DNA of 64,000 nt from Aphis gossypii (GCF_020184175.1 NC_065530.1:22359260-22423259), one strand, 5' to 3'; shown: positions 24,278 to 37,583, numbered from the stretch's first letter. Notes: generated by a model not told the origin, from the letters alone. Numbers and translations are program-made.

Positions 24278-27200
24278 TTATTCCGGTAAAAGGTCTTGAA
24301 CTTGTTCATCTGCAAATTCTTTTTCTAATGATGTGATTGGTCTTGATGTGGATGTGCGTGGTCTTTGTGAGGGTCCCAATGGATCATTATACATTTCTAT
24401 ATGAAAATATTAATTATTTATAATTACATACATTATAGCATTGATTATAGTTATTACTGTTAGTGCTGTAACTAGCCTTCATTGTGTCTCTTAAGTATAT
24501 TATGAAAATATTGTTCTTATCATATTGTTTTTAATTATAATTAATATATAAAATACTTAAGGTTCACAAACACATATATCATTTTTTTAATTGTGTGAAA
24601 TATTGTTGTACAATTTTACTTATGTAAATGATTATAATATTATAAGTATTATGGTCGAGTTAAAAAATTTGGTGATTACTTAATATGCTGTTTATCTCTA
24701 GCTACAGCACTCATTACAATTATAGTGATGCCCAATCCATTAAACAATTTTTCAGATGAATAAAATGTATAAAAAATAATACAATTTCCTTCTTATTTAA
24801 ATTTTGTTTTCATTATTATTATACATATTTATTTTGTTATTGGCCTGCACATATGTAATATTTTACTGTTGTGGGCCTTCAAAGAAAAAATGTCGGGCAT
24901 CACTGCACTGCACTATATAATATTGAAAATTATATCAATGATAATATGTTTAATTACCGTTTGGTAATTTTGCTTCTGGGTGAACATAAATGTTCATTTC
25001 ATCAGAAATATTTTGTCGAGAATATGCACTTGTTAAAGGCATAGATGTTGTAATTAAAGCTGTTCCTCCTCTAGATGTCCGAGGTCTTTGTGAAGAATCA
25101 CTTGCTAAACCTTAATATCATTTAAAAGTTATTTATAAAAATGTTTAATTAAGTTTAGTCAATGGACATTTAAATGTACAATTAATTTTAATTCAATAAT
25201 CATAAACTAAAAGACTGATCACAAATATTTTTTTTTACTTATGATATATTTTTTTACATATTTACATTTTACATCTTTTATACCTAATTAGTAATTTATA
25301 TAGTAAGAATTAGCTGTGTAATAAATGTAATTTTTATACCTGAATCTTTAGGGCTGTTGTGTACATAAATATTCGTTTCTCCTGAAGCTGTTTGCTTTTG
25401 GACATAGTTATTTGTATTAGAAGTCGTAACCATACCTGTTCCACCCCTTGTTTCCATTGTCTTACGGTACCCAGTTCGTGCTGTACTTATACGTTCTCTA
25501 ATATCTTTAGCTTTTTCAGCTTTTCTCAACAATTCACTGTATTCTGATGCTTCTTTTAGTCCCAAATCTGTACATATTCTGATTAATAATTTGAGACCTA
25601 ATTTATAAAATTTACTGTTTTTAATCTGATATTCTTGTTTGTTTAAATTAGTGTTAGCATACACTCTGTATTGTCTGGAAATCTATTTAAAACATCCTTG
25701 TATGTTTGTAAAGCCAATTGAAAATGTCCTGCTCTTCTATAACAAGATCCAATTAACATGTACCATTTTGGTTCAGCTGGCTGCATGAGGGATGCTTGTT
25801 CAAAGTAATCTACTGCTTTTTCCGGTACTTTCATTTCAACAAAATATGCTCCTAACCAATCCAACACTTCTAGGTTTGAAGGATAATGACGGTATGACTA
25901 AAATTTGATTAAATGATTAAATTAAAAAAAAAAAAAAAAAAACAAAAATAATTATCTGAAACCTCATAATAATAATGGTATGCTTGTTGCTTATCGTTAA
26001 TGTTTTCATAAATATCGCCTAATTTTTGTAAGACACCAACATCGTCAGGAACTATACTCAACAGTTGTAAATACCTTAATTCAAAATATATATTATAATA
26101 ATATCAATACAATCATTATCCAAAATAAAATTATTATTGTATGTGTAAATAATATAAGTTGATATTTGTGCATAGTTACCACTCTATGGCTTGTTCCAGA
26201 TCTCCAATCATTTCATTTAATGAAGCGATTTGATAAATAACTTCCGGATGATTACTAATAATAACATGAAGCTTTTGAAAACAATCCATCGCATCATCCA
26301 AATGCCCAAGTTGTTTATTAGTTAAACCCAAGTTGTACATTGCTTCTGAGCACATTATGTCTTTTTCTAAAGCGAGTGTATAAAGTTCTTTTGCTTTGTA
26401 GTAATCTTGTTTGACAAAGAAGCAGTTTCCTTGATTGACACATGCTAGGCTATTATATGAATCTGTTTCACAGGCAGCTATTGAAGTTCTTTCTGCTTGT
26501 TCTAAATCACCTTTCTATAAATTGCATATACATAAATGTCAAATGATTTAATGTCATGTTTAGTAATGGACATACTAAAAAATGTATGAATGACAAGTTT
26601 GTAGCAGCTGCACTCGCTACTTTACTGTCCTTGTTGTCGAACGCTTTGAGTGTATCAATTGCTGATGTTATGTTATTTTGATAAAGAAATCCAACGGCTT
26701 TGTTTATCTCTAAGTGACCAGCTAAGTACGAATAACGGGACATTTTAATAGTGTCCAAGCACCAACTATACCCTTCAGTAAATGTATCTTCAATAATTGA
26801 TGATATTAGATGTGCTGCGTTTAGAATTGTTTTTTCAAAATTTGATTTAATTTGTTTTTCATATTTTGTTAGTGGATCAGATTTTATAGCTTCTGCTAGG
26901 AGTGTTGCTTCAATATCATCCTAAACATTTATTAAACATATATTTCAAATAATATCTTAAAAATTAATTAATCAACTAATTATTAAAAAACATTTATTTC
27001 ATACAGAATTTGCAGCATACTTGTCTTCAAAATCTATATCTAATGATATTTCTAACATTTGCTTGAATATTTGTTTTGATTTATCTTTATTGCCTGACAT
27101 ATAATAGCATAGCAAGGCATGCATTCCTGCTTTAAACATAGGTTTCTCATGCATAATATATTCAAAGTTTGAACAAGCATCTTCATACTTGCCTAGTTTC

Positions 27201-28553
27201 AAAAATATTACACCAATATTATGTGTGATAGCTCGCCTAAACACAAATAACTAATAAGTAATTTAGAACTTATTTATTATAAAATACATTTAATTTACTT
27301 GAAACTTTTATTGGTGTTTGGAACTTGATCAAGAGCCATTCGATACATTTTAATTGCTTTTTCAGGTTGTCCAATCTTTTCATAAATATTAGCAACATTT
27401 ACTCTCATTCGTGCACCATTTTGAAACAAACGATTCTTAGAAATCACTTGATATGTATTTAAAGCTTCTGTATACATTTCATTTGCTGCATACTGGTTAC
27501 CTAATGTAAATAACACCTAAACAATGAATACCTAATTAAATACTATTTGTGATCATGAGTGATTTTCTAAAATTATTAAATATTTATGCAATATTACTAG
27601 TTTAGATATTGAAAATAATAAAATATCTAAGAAGAAACAAATAATATAGGTAATAAAATGAATTTAAAAATATAACTGAATGTAAGTACCAAAAAGGTCA
27701 GATCAATATTGTGAGAATCGTTCAGTCCTGCTTGTTCTTGCATTCTAATTAAACTTCTTTCCTTATTTGAAGCATCTTTTGACTTCTCCAATCCCATCTG
27801 GAAATCTCCTCTAGCTTCAGCCAAACAGGCTTCATTTACTAAATCATGAATGCGTTTTTCAAGTTTTTTGATTTTATCTTCTATTCTAAATCATTTTGTT
27901 AATTTAAACATGTTTAATGTTTGATATCATTATTATTGTGTAATAAACAAAAAAGATAGGGAGTATAATGCATACTAATCCGTCCTATAATTCTATATGT
28001 GTTAGGTACCTTTCTTCTTTGTTTGGTTCTGACATGATCATATTTCTTGAGGGCTGACTTAAAACATCATAAGTTGACGAATGTGATGTGTAACCAGCTC
28101 CTCTGACAGCTGTTGCTGGTCTGTTTGATGATTCTGAACCACTTCTAGAGCTTTCTGGTCTCAAAACTAATGCTTGTGGGTCTTTTATTTGCTTTTAAAA
28201 TAAAAATATTGTTAAATCAATGCATAGTTTATATTTTATATTCCATAATATGAACCGTAAGTATAGGTAATTTTACTTACTGGTGTTGTGGCAAATGGTA
28301 GAGGAAGACCCGTTGGTGCTTTGGTGGACATCTGTAAGAAAAACATTGATTTCAATTTTTTTTTCAAAGTTTATTTTTAATATTGAAATGGAAGTATTAT
28401 ATTAACTGATGCCCTTCTGCTATAAGATGACCGTAGTGCGTGTCTAAGAATTTCCTCTGGATCTTCTTTTGCCCCATCTAAATGGTAATCATATTGTGAG
28501 TACATGTCACTATCATAAGCATTAAACTTATTTTTAAGATGTGCTGAATCCAT
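24278..28553 (-). CDS. IFT88: Intraflagellar transport protein 88 homolog
   Basis: Thirteen minus-strand exons: 28553-28407, 28331-28281, 28191-28010, 27885-27690, 27516-27299, 27236-27005, 26920-26576, 26514-26180, 26074-25963, 25897-25663, 25597-25340, 25110-24958 and 24396-24278. All junctions are GT-AG, phases fit, and the total is 860 residues (human IFT88 is 833). IFT88 is a TPR protein of the IFT-B complex, needed to build cilia; in insects these are mainly on sensory neurons and sperm. Recognisable blocks are TAVRGAGYTS in the N-terminal disordered part, then TPR repeats with ANEMYTEALNTYQVI, YRMALDQVPN, ALYN-type MYNLGLT, QAIEWY, YYYESYRHYPSN, VLDWLGAY and ICTDLGLKEA. The C-terminal tail is disordered with two copies of SQRPRTS. 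An X-box-like site lies upstream. The gene is convergent with STARD7. Confidence 0.96.
24724..24905. mobile_element. Degenerate hAT-like MITE in an IFT88 intron
   Basis: Ends AGTGATGCCC (24724-24733) and GGGCATCACTG (24895-24905) are inverted, with GC-rich subterminal words (TTGGCCTGCAC, GTGGGCCTTC) inside. A CAGTG start is typical of hAT elements; the left end has T instead of C. The 8-bp flanks do not match, so no target duplication survives. It lies in the last intron of IFT88. Confidence 0.5.
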
Positions 28554-28655
28554 TTTTAAGTTACTCAGAATTAATCAATTGATATAAAGATTATTAGTTA
28601 AATAAAAATGCATCTGGTTTTAATTTCTCATTTGTGTATACTAATGGTATCATTG

Positions 28656-28670
28656 GTATCCCATAGTAAC
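28656..28670 (-). promoter_or_regulatory. X-box-like (RFX) site upstream of IFT88
   Basis: GTATCC-CAT-AGTAAC is two half-sites with a 3-base spacer. The RFX X-box is GTNRCC(N0-3)RGYAAC: the right half matches fully and the left has one mismatch. It starts 103 bp upstream of the IFT88 ATG, the usual position for X-boxes of ciliary genes. RFX control of IFT88 is known in worms and flies; here it is inferred. Confidence 0.45.
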
Positions 28671-29256
28671 GCCAGAACGCCTTACTTAGAACAGAAACTA
28701 CTTCATCATTTGTTATTGCAAATATTTTTAAATAGATTATTTGAACGTTTAATGGCATAACTCATAATAAACTGTACATTTTAGATTTTAGTTTATGGTT
28801 ATCAATTAAATTTTTTAGTTTTAGTATATCCATAATTTTTTTAAACAAAAATAATTTTAGATGTCCAAGTTTATACACAATTGTTTTGGCTAGGATAAAT
28901 TACTTCATTATCAAGAGTTTTTCAGTCTTTCAGAAAAAATATTTACGATCGGTTATTATTTATTACTTATTTAGTCTATATTTATTATATATACATTCAC
29001 AATTCTCAATAACGAGTAAATAATCATTAGAATTTTACGTATTAATTTTGCTATAAATTATAATTATATAATGTTTGTTAGAAGACAATTCATATTATGT
29101 TATCTTACTATTTGTTCGATACATATTCGTCATTACTAAATAAAATTGTTTATACAATTTTCTATTTTTAAAAAATAATGTAGGTAGTCATTTTTTTAGT
29201 GAATTATTACTTATATTTTTTTTTATTATTATTATTTAAATTATAATTAAAAACAA

Positions 29257-29385
29257 ATTATTTAATATTTTATTTTATTTTATCGTGTGTACACTGTATT
29301 CATAAAAACAAATTATTCTATTTTCAAATTATTTAATATTTTATTGTGTGTACTGTATTCATAAAAACAAATTATTTTATATTAT
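29257..29385. repeat. Imperfect tandem repeat, unit about 70 bp
   Basis: The block AAATTATTTAATATTTTAT, then GTGTGTAC(ACT)GTATTC and ATAAAAACAAATTATT occurs twice in direct orientation with small length differences. Confidence 0.7.
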
Positions 29386-30384
29386 TTGACTATTTGACTA
29401 ATCTGTGTGCAATATAATTTGTGATATTATTACTATTATTATATTAGGCATTTTTTTATAATAAATAATTTAATATTTGAGCTAATTTTATTAGAAAGTA
29501 AACTGTAATGTACTTATTTACGGAAAAACAGATACATTTGGATATTTTGTCCTAGATTCGAAATTTAACGATGAACTTTAATATTTACGAATAATTTGTT
29601 TTTGACGAAATTTAAACTAAATTCAACTTATTATTACTTATTAGTGTCTAAAATAGGTTAGGTCAGCTGTATCACAAAATAACAGTACAAAAAAAAAAAA
29701 TTTAAATGAATAAAGCTTAAGAAATACATAGATTAAATAGTTTTTTATTTTTTTTTATCAGCTATCATAATTCATAGTACCTACCGATTTATTATTTGTA
29801 GTTATTATACTTTAGGCACAACAATTTGAGATAATATCCAACCAAACATTTACTAACCCTTTAGAATAAGTTTTATATGTTTATGAACTGATAACCTGAA
29901 ACTAAAACACTGGCATTGATCATAAATTGCAACATTTAATACTTTTATGTTTTTCAAAAATATGTTAGATACTTAACTACAAAATGTATCCTAACATTGT
30001 TAAATTAAACGTAGTAGAGTAATACTTCTATCCGTAAATCTCTTTTAAATATTCGTGGGATCAAATTTAAAAATGCATATAGCTTTCGTTAGGTCTATAC
30101 GAAAATATGTCTGCACGTCTTCATACAGAGTTAAATAGTTAAATATAATTTTATTATATACAGCGTAGGTGGACGTTGACAATTTAATAGTATAAAACGA
30201 TTGCAGCGGACTTAAATAATATATAATACGGTATAATACCAACAGCGGACGTAAACAATATTAGATTTAGCAATGGCATCAACCGCTGATGAAAGAAAGG
30301 TGAATGAATGAAAGAACACATTGATTGGGTTAGAATTGATGGATAAAAAAGGGTTTTCAAGGTTGTTTTTATCGGTTTATCCTG

Positions 30385-30393
30385 TATAAATAG
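30385..30393 (+). promoter_or_regulatory. TATA box of the small secreted-protein gene
   Basis: TATAAATAG stands 60-68 bases before the ATG at 30453. A start site about 30 bases downstream would leave a 5' leader of roughly 35-40 bases. Confidence 0.5.
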
Positions 30394-30452
30394 TAGGTAA
30401 TTTTTTCTATGGATACGTATTAACAATTTATTCGTTCGAATTCACTCCTAAG

Positions 30453-32732
30453 ATGAAGACATCATATTTTTGTGTTCTCCTAATGTCGGTATTAGTAGCC
30501 CAGGAAAGTATTTTTGAACTTTTACTTTTGATATATAATGGTACAAATTTGATTTTAATTATATTATATATTTTTTAAATAGATTTCATCTGAGGAGATT
30601 TCTGAGCTTGATAGAACGGCAATGAGCTTAATATATTCTTTGGTTGACATTGTAGAAATACCATATAGAAAATTTGAAAATGTTTTAAATCCATCGGTAG
30701 CTGGTGAAAAAAAAGAACCATTTTTAAAAGATGTCCTAGCCAAACTTAATCAGAAAAAAGAAGAAATCGAAAAGGTAATGATATTTTTGATTAGTTTCAC
30801 TACTATACAAGTATACAACATAATATAAGATAAATAGTACAGGTTAGTACAATTATTTTGGTTTGATTGTATTTATGATTTATAATTGTTTATTATATTA
30901 AAATTTTAAGAGTCTGCTTTAAATATATTTTTTATCGTAATTATTTGAAAACCGTTAAAATCATAAATTATCTGTGAAAAACAAAATTATTAATAGAAGA
31001 TATAATCATCCACGATAAATTGAAAATGTTTTATATAAAGTTATACTATTATTTTAAAATGTGGAGTAGTTAGTTAAATTATATATATATATTGTAGAAG
31101 AAAAAAATTATTCACTATGTAGAATATCGATCATTTCTAAGAAATGTTTGTTATGGAAAGTAATTACTGTATTGTACAATCATTTAGGAAATATGCCTAT
31201 TTTACGGTTAAGGAATGTCTAAAATCTATTTAATAAGAAACGAGGTATAAAGTTTCTATGTACAATGTTCTCGAAACTTTTAAGTACATTTTATATGAAC
31301 GTATGAATGTTTTTTTTTTGGAATGTTCTTTTTGTACAACAAGTGGGACAATATTTTGCACGATATGTGGATTTGTTTCCATGATCTAGTTAATTTCAAT
31401 AAATTTAACATTAAGACCGTCAATAATAATAATTTATTCACATAATTTGTTTCTACGAATGTTCGACAATTTTAGATTCTGAACGGAGTGATGAATGTAT
31501 TGATTCTACAATGATGTGTGTTTTTTTTTGTGTCTGTGTATAGCATAACTAGTCGAAATAATGCTTCAATTTCAAACATTTTCTGAAAGTTTTCAAAAAA
31601 ATCTACAAAAACAAAAATAAAGTGACGGAAAAATGGGAATTTTTTATGCAAAACCAGTTTTCAACCAAATCGATTTTTTTTAATATGGTTGTAAATCAAA
31701 AACTAATCATTGTAAATACTTGAAATTTTTACCAAATGCTTATATTAGTGTTATCTATACACAGTTAAATTTAAATTTTTTGAGCTATTTATAGACCACT
31801 GAAATTTTAAATTTTTCTGAAAATTTTTTTTTGAAGTGTTGATAACATTTTTTTGGCCTAGTCAAAATACTTGAAAATTTAATACAAAGTTCTTCATAAG
31901 TCATTAAAAAATTACAAGAATATAGGCACAATTTTTTTTATTAGCATTTGAAGTTCAAATATTGACAAAAATTCGTCAAAATCATGAATATTTGCAAATT
32001 ATTTTTTAAGTATAATTTATAAAATTTTTTGTATGAGTAGCTAAGAGTTGAAAATTTAATACAAGATTTTCTATAAGTTTAGCTTACAATAATTATAAAA
32101 TCACTAAATTTTGGTGTATTCAGACCATTAAAACATTAACCACCTTTTTCACCAACTATGGGAAATTATAGCCTAGGGCGACCTAGGCTCACAAATCATC
32201 TTTGTTCAGAATCGTTTTTCGTATACAATAATACCTATCATTTGATTCAAATTTAAAATTGAACACTCATATAACACATAATAGTGATCCACACGGTACC
32301 TAATGTACAGTAGTTCGGTACCCACTTACCCGCTTTTTTATATTCAAATTTAAAAATATTAGTTATTAGCTATAAACCAATATAATGAAAGATAACTAAC
32401 AGATACACAATTAATGTTTGTATATTGCACATTTATACACATATCAATAAATATATTAAAATATAACGTTTTAATTTTATTTTAAGACCTACTTGGAATC
32501 ACTATCACCGGAATTAAGAGAATTCAAAAAGAAGAAATTAATCGAGTATGCCAATAATTCGCAAAGAATAGCTAACTCAATTCGGGATACTAGTAAAGCA
32601 GCCAGGTTGATGATAAATACATATTTCAATACCCTACCAAAAAATGTCCAGAACAAAATAATTGATTTGGGAAAAGATCTTAATAATATTTTACATAAAA
32701 TAAAGGTAAAATCAAAAAAATCAAAAAAATAA
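30453..32732 (+). CDS. Small secreted protein, unknown function
   Basis: Exon 1 starts at ATG 30453 with a hydrophobic signal-like start (MKTSYFCVLLMSVLVAQE). Exon 2 is 30583-30774 and exon 3 is 32487-32732, both phase 0 with good splice sites (AAG|GTAATG, TTTAAG|ACC). The mature part is about 145 residues, charged and probably helical, with no cysteines, and ends in a basic KVKSKKSKK tail. I do not recognise the family; size and architecture resemble candidate salivary or haemolymph proteins of sap feeders, which is inference only. The best donor after the signal, GAAA|GTATTT at 30507, leaves the frame off by one. Keeping the frame requires the weaker donors at 30488 or 30494, so the 5' end is uncertain or damaged. 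A TATA box precedes it, and intron 2 holds a repeat element. Confidence 0.6.
31475..32213. mobile_element. Nonautonomous DNA element with GATTCTGAAC ends
   Basis: GATTCTGAAC (31475-31484) and GTTCAGAATC (32204-32213) are perfect inverted 10-mers; similarity continues imperfectly for about 10 more bases. The AT-rich interior has no ORF. About 60 bp of the left end recurs in reverse orientation at 54850-54898. I recall this as a very common aphid repeat; that is memory, not a search. Confidence 0.6.
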
Positions 32733-34830
32733 ATAAAGATCGTTAAGTTTTATATAGATATTTAAATTATTTAATAATAAACTAATCTAATTTATAGACA
32801 ATTGAAAAATAAAACATACAATTTTTGTAACAGGCATAATTCAAAAATGAATCTCCTGCTGAAGAAAATACATAACTCATCTTGATCAAAATTCAAAAGT
32901 ATTTGTAAGAACCAACAAATCATGTCGTCAATATTATAGAATCTTTTTAAACTAGGTACCTATACCACCTACGACTAATGATTATGGATTCATAATTTTA
33001 TTTTTTATTATTGTTTTATTTATTTAACTATGTATATTTTCATCTAACCTTCTTCATCGTTTATAATGAACTCAAAACATTAAAACAACACCACTATTAT
33101 ATTGTAATATGTATGTAGTTTATTAATACATATTTATAATTATTAAATTATAACTTGTACACATAATATGATATATCTTAATAACTAAAATATTTTTTAA
33201 TAAAATATAATAACATATTTATATATTATTATGTTCACTAATATGGTTGAATTAAGATCCTTCGAAAATTATTTTCAATTTATGTATGAAAATATTTTAC
33301 TTATACTTTTATAATATAATTTTTTTTAAGTAGAATTCAATATATAATTTTAAAATCGTACTAAATATTAAACTATACATATAATCATGTTATAATTATG
33401 AAGTAAAGCTGTTATTATAATTGTATAAAAATAATTATTTTAATTAAATCATTAAAATAATATTCATACTAACGCCCCAAAAGTTAATTTAAAAATAATT
33501 CAAAATACACTTCGGATTTTTTTCTATGTTGTAACTAGCAAGCTTAGTACTAGATTTTGTTTTTAAAAACTATTATCACATTTTTAGCGCTTTAATTTCA
33601 ATTGTATTAAGCGAATTTTAATTTATAAACTTTTATATCATACAAAAATTGATAGTATAATATTTTTATAATTTGTAAATACTAAACTTCTATTAATGAC
33701 TAAAAGAAGTGAAAATATGACTTACAATTTTTCTCTAACCAATTCCAAATATATAGTATTATAGTTACTGACAAATTTAAATATTTTTTTCATATTTAAA
33801 ATTAAACAACAGTAATAGTATAAAATATACTAACATTTTGTCTGAAGTATGATACTATTTTTTGAGTTACGATAGTTACATTGAAAATTATGCATATGGG
33901 ACGCGGCCACGCGGGTGTTATAGTTGTGACTTGTGACTTGTAAACTTAATATCGCACTTATAATAATTTACATAGTAATATTCAAACTATTTAGCATACA
34001 TCGAACAAGCAAATAATGCTCAATCGTCTTAGTATATACAATAATATAATTACCCATAAAAACTATATGTTTGTAAATTTATTGCGATGGTCTAAACACT
34101 CTAAACTCTAAATTCTAAATAACTTATATAAAACGAATATCAATCACAAAAATATTATATATTTATATACCCGTAGTGTGCAATAATTTATTGTATTTAA
34201 CAGGTGTTACACCACTTATATTTTATCAATTTCATCATTATAATATAAATTTATGTAGTTATACATTATAGTCACTTGTCATTTTACATCCATTCTGTAT
34301 TATCAAGGAGTCTCGCTGTAAAACAATAAGATTAGCCTTTCAGAAATGCATGTGCCGAAAGAGCCTCGTTTTATCGTTTGTATCGTGTGTATTGTTATCA
34401 GGCCATCGATAAAGTAAAATATTTGATAGTTAACAATGTGTATCAATTTAATATATTAAATTTTACTCAGTAAAATTAAATGCCTTGTCAAATATTAGTT
34501 TATAAATAACATTAAACTCCTTTTATATTATTTTCCGATTTGTATTAAATAGGTATGTCACTGATACCACGCAGTGACATGTTTTAATTTTTACAATATA
34601 ACATGTTATAATGTTATATGTTACTTTCAGTTAAACATTAATGACGAAGACACCGATAAATAAAATACTAATATAAACATTTGGAGAAAAATTCACAGTA
34701 TCTACGGTAATTTTTTTATTTGTTTTTTGATATAAAAACACAATAATAAAATCAATTGATGAAGATTTCTTTTTTTATTTGTAAAATTTATTACACACTT
34801 GATAAACATAACATAATAATTATCTTAAGT
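32733..34830. other. AT-rich spacer
   Basis: 2.1 kb after the secreted-protein gene with its poly(A) signal near 32806. No gene, RNA or repeat can be supported. Confidence 0.45.
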
Positions 34831-34834
34831 ACCT

Positions 34835-35825
34835 ATTCGTTCAGACTTACTCGTCGTCGTCTCTAAGTCAGTCGAGTTTACCCAATAACAACAACACAAT
34901 CTTCTGTACCGAACTTGAGAAGTCGCCTCCCTAGTCTTGGTAGGACCTACGACTTACATCGACCTACACCGGATATGTTGCCATTCTTTTGGTTGCACTG
35001 ATGACTTAATGTCGGCTGTTGTGCAGATTGTCTCTATTCCAGTATTCCATCGCCGTCACTTTCGGTGGTATAATCAGAGGCTATTTTCGTATCGCCATGT
35101 ACCTTTAATTACGACGTACACGAGGGCTGCTGACTTCGTACGTCGGTTTGTACGCCGCGACAACGAATTACGGAACTCCGTTATCTGTTCGATGATCATT
35201 TCTGTAGATGGTGTTTATGGTTCGACTTCACCGAGGATCGAACTCTCACAACCGAGAACCCTTATTTGGGCACGAGGACTCCCGGGTTTTGCGCCTTGCG
35301 GCTACAACCACGGACCTCACGTTAGCGCTGTGCGCTAGTCGAGAGTCGCGGAGGTTTACGGTCGGCGTACGGCGGGTTGGATCCGGTTTCGGTGTGTCCG
35401 CGTCCCGGACGCCGGCCCCGTCTGACCAGTCCATTTTAGTCACCTTTTACGACAAACAAGGAATACTGAGGCTGTATTCTATCCTGGGTCCCAGCTCCAG
35501 GGCCCAACTCCTCGTCATCCCTTGACGTGTGAGCACGCCCCGGTCAGGACGCACTCAGGCGTGACCCACCGCTTGTGCCACTTGCGCCTTGCGTGCTCAC
35601 TATTTGGGCAGTACTACTGCCACCGAAAAAAGACGTTGACACAGTATCCGTATTACACCGCAGAAAAGTCACCGTCATTGGAAGTTTTAAAGAGTTCCGT
35701 GCAGTCGACGTACGTAACGCATTGGCAAGTTCTATTGAATTTCCAAGACACAATGGTATTTTTGGTACCTATATTACTTTCAGTTATTTCACCGACGAAC
35801 AACAACGTCGATGATTCATCAACAA
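34835..35825. mobile_element. GC-rich island with broken ORFs, probably repeat-derived
   Basis: About 1 kb of near 50% GC in AT-rich surroundings. Several overlapping open frames on both strands (for example 34937-35338 and 35208-35525 plus; 35544-35753 minus) have no common frame, no splice signals and no recognisable domain. On the minus strand an A-box-like TAGCGCACAGCG (about 35326-35337) and a B-box GTTCGATCC (35235-35243) match RNA polymerase III internal promoters about 90 bases apart. This suggests a tRNA-derived SINE or a composite element. Some phrases, such as the plus-strand FYDKQGILRLYS, feel like a dispersed repeat; I cannot name it. Confidence 0.4.
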
Positions 35826-36640
35826 TATTACGAAAAAGAACAACAATATATGTATACAATATACATGTAAATATTATATTATAATAATATACTTATAATA
35901 AATAAATATTTATATTTATTATTATTATTATTATTATTCATTATTTTTTATTTATATTTTAAATATTATGTTAAATATTACAAATTATTATTAAAAAAAA
36001 AAATAAATAGGTTTTCAATAATTTTAAACAAAGACAGACTAGCTATAATTAAAAATTTTGTCAATATGTAAAATGTATGCATATTTTATACTTAGTTCTT
36101 AATCGAACTTTCTGAGACATTAATATAACAACCCCAAATGTAAAAATACATAATTAATCAATTGCTTTTGCTATTTGAAATTGCAATTACACGAGTTAAC
36201 TTTATTATTTTAATTGTATAAACTATTACATACCAAAAAATGTTTTCATTCAGAACAACTTTTATTAAAAGCTCAATATGGTATATGTATATAATGGTAC
36301 AGTACTATATCTAGAATCTAAACGGAAAACAAGTCAATACGATATTTAAACGCAGATTTTTCAACTGCAGTATAACACCCCCCTGCCATCTATAATCAAT
36401 AAGAAACGTTCGCGTGCCATTAAATCGGAATTTTCTTGTTGATATTTTTGAATAATATTATTGCACTGTCGTACAAGTCGCATTTAAACGTATATACCTA
36501 CCGAAGAGTGTCACAGCGATCTCGCTAGACTATATATACATTATACATATATAGACATCACGATGCTTGTTGCTCAGATCGCGCGATTCGTAAACGTAAT
36601 TATTTTTTCTCGACCATTATTCGATTTCCTTGGATATAGC
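35826..36640. other. AT-rich spacer with TTA microsatellite
   Basis: Contains a (TTA)n run near 35917-35938. No gene visible. Confidence 0.4.
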
Positions 36641-36649
36641 CGGAAAATC

Positions 36650-37445
36650 TATATATAGAAAACTACACGTCTGACCTTCGGGCCTTTAAACCTTCCTCAG
36701 CTTTGTGGGCCCCGGCGGGTACCTACATTCGTTTGTACCCCATCGTGCTGCACTTCCGCTAAATCCGTTACTCGCGATACGGTGATTTTTGGGACACGCT
36801 GTATACGCCACGTCCGGCCGTACCCGTGGCTACAGGACCGAGGGTTGGCGGAGCTCGAGGGCCGCAGTGCATTATATTGATTGCGCGCGGCTTTCGAATT
36901 GTGCACGTATTATATTGTGCTATGGACGCGCCGCCGGCCGCTGCGGTGTGCGCGTGCGCGCCAGCGTTCCGTCCGGAGCGCGCGCGATCGAAACGCGCCG
37001 AAAGACAAAAGTCGGGGGTAACGTATCACATAATGTATATATTGTACGTCTTGTCTGTGGGGTGACGGAGACGCGCGGCATAAAAATTACGATACGGCGG
37101 CTTCCGATCTCCGCCCACCCACCGTTAAAGTTCGAAAACTGTACACTGTTATGAGGTCGCGTGCAGACGTCCGCCGACGACGACCGCGTCTGCATCGGCT
37201 TGCGATCGATTGATTTCTATCTCGCGTATTTATATAGTCGTCGACGACAAAAAAAATGCGTGTGTGTAGGCGGTAGTGGGTGTGAGACGGAGTCGGAGAG
37301 AGGAAAAAACGATAAATTAAAAGGAAACGAAATAAAAAAAAACTCCGTCGACGTAATGTTTAATAGTTCCGAACGGCCGGAACGGTTCAAATACGTCAGA
37401 AGAAAATTCGGCACCGCCAACAGTGAAAATCGCTCGTTCGTGCAG
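36650..37445 (+). promoter_or_regulatory. CpG-rich promoter and first exon
   Basis: A GC-rich, strongly CpG-rich block (GCGCGC, CGCCGGCCG words) ends in a clean donor CAG|GTAAAA at 37445. It is the likely transcription start of CEP104, 1.1 kb upstream of its ATG-bearing exon, or of an alternative transcript. The last 90 bases (37356-37445) form an ATG-initiated open frame of 30 codons (MFNSSERPERFKY onward). Spliced to the next acceptor at 38531 this frame runs out of phase with CEP104, so it would be an overlapping upstream ORF unless the exon belongs to another gene. Confidence 0.5.
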
Positions 37446-37583
37446 GTAAAACGAAACGCCTAGCTGTTAGTAATGAATTACTATTGGATACGTCCGGTAC
37501 TAGGTACAATGCATATTAATTATCAGTTTTACTATTTTTTAACACCCTAATAATATATATTAATTAATAATTATTTTATAATC

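Larger units (their letters stand above)
28554..30452. other. Divergent spacer between IFT88 and a small secreted-protein gene
   Basis: 1.9 kb, AT-rich. It holds the X-box-like motif at 28656, a roughly 70-bp imperfect tandem repeat (29257-29385) and a TATA box for the plus-strand gene. Nothing else is coding. Confidence 0.5.

Noticed and set aside
35208..35884. Overlapping ORFs as a possible new gene
   Set aside because: Several competing frames on both strands, no splice signals, tRNA-like boxes inside; more likely repeat-derived.
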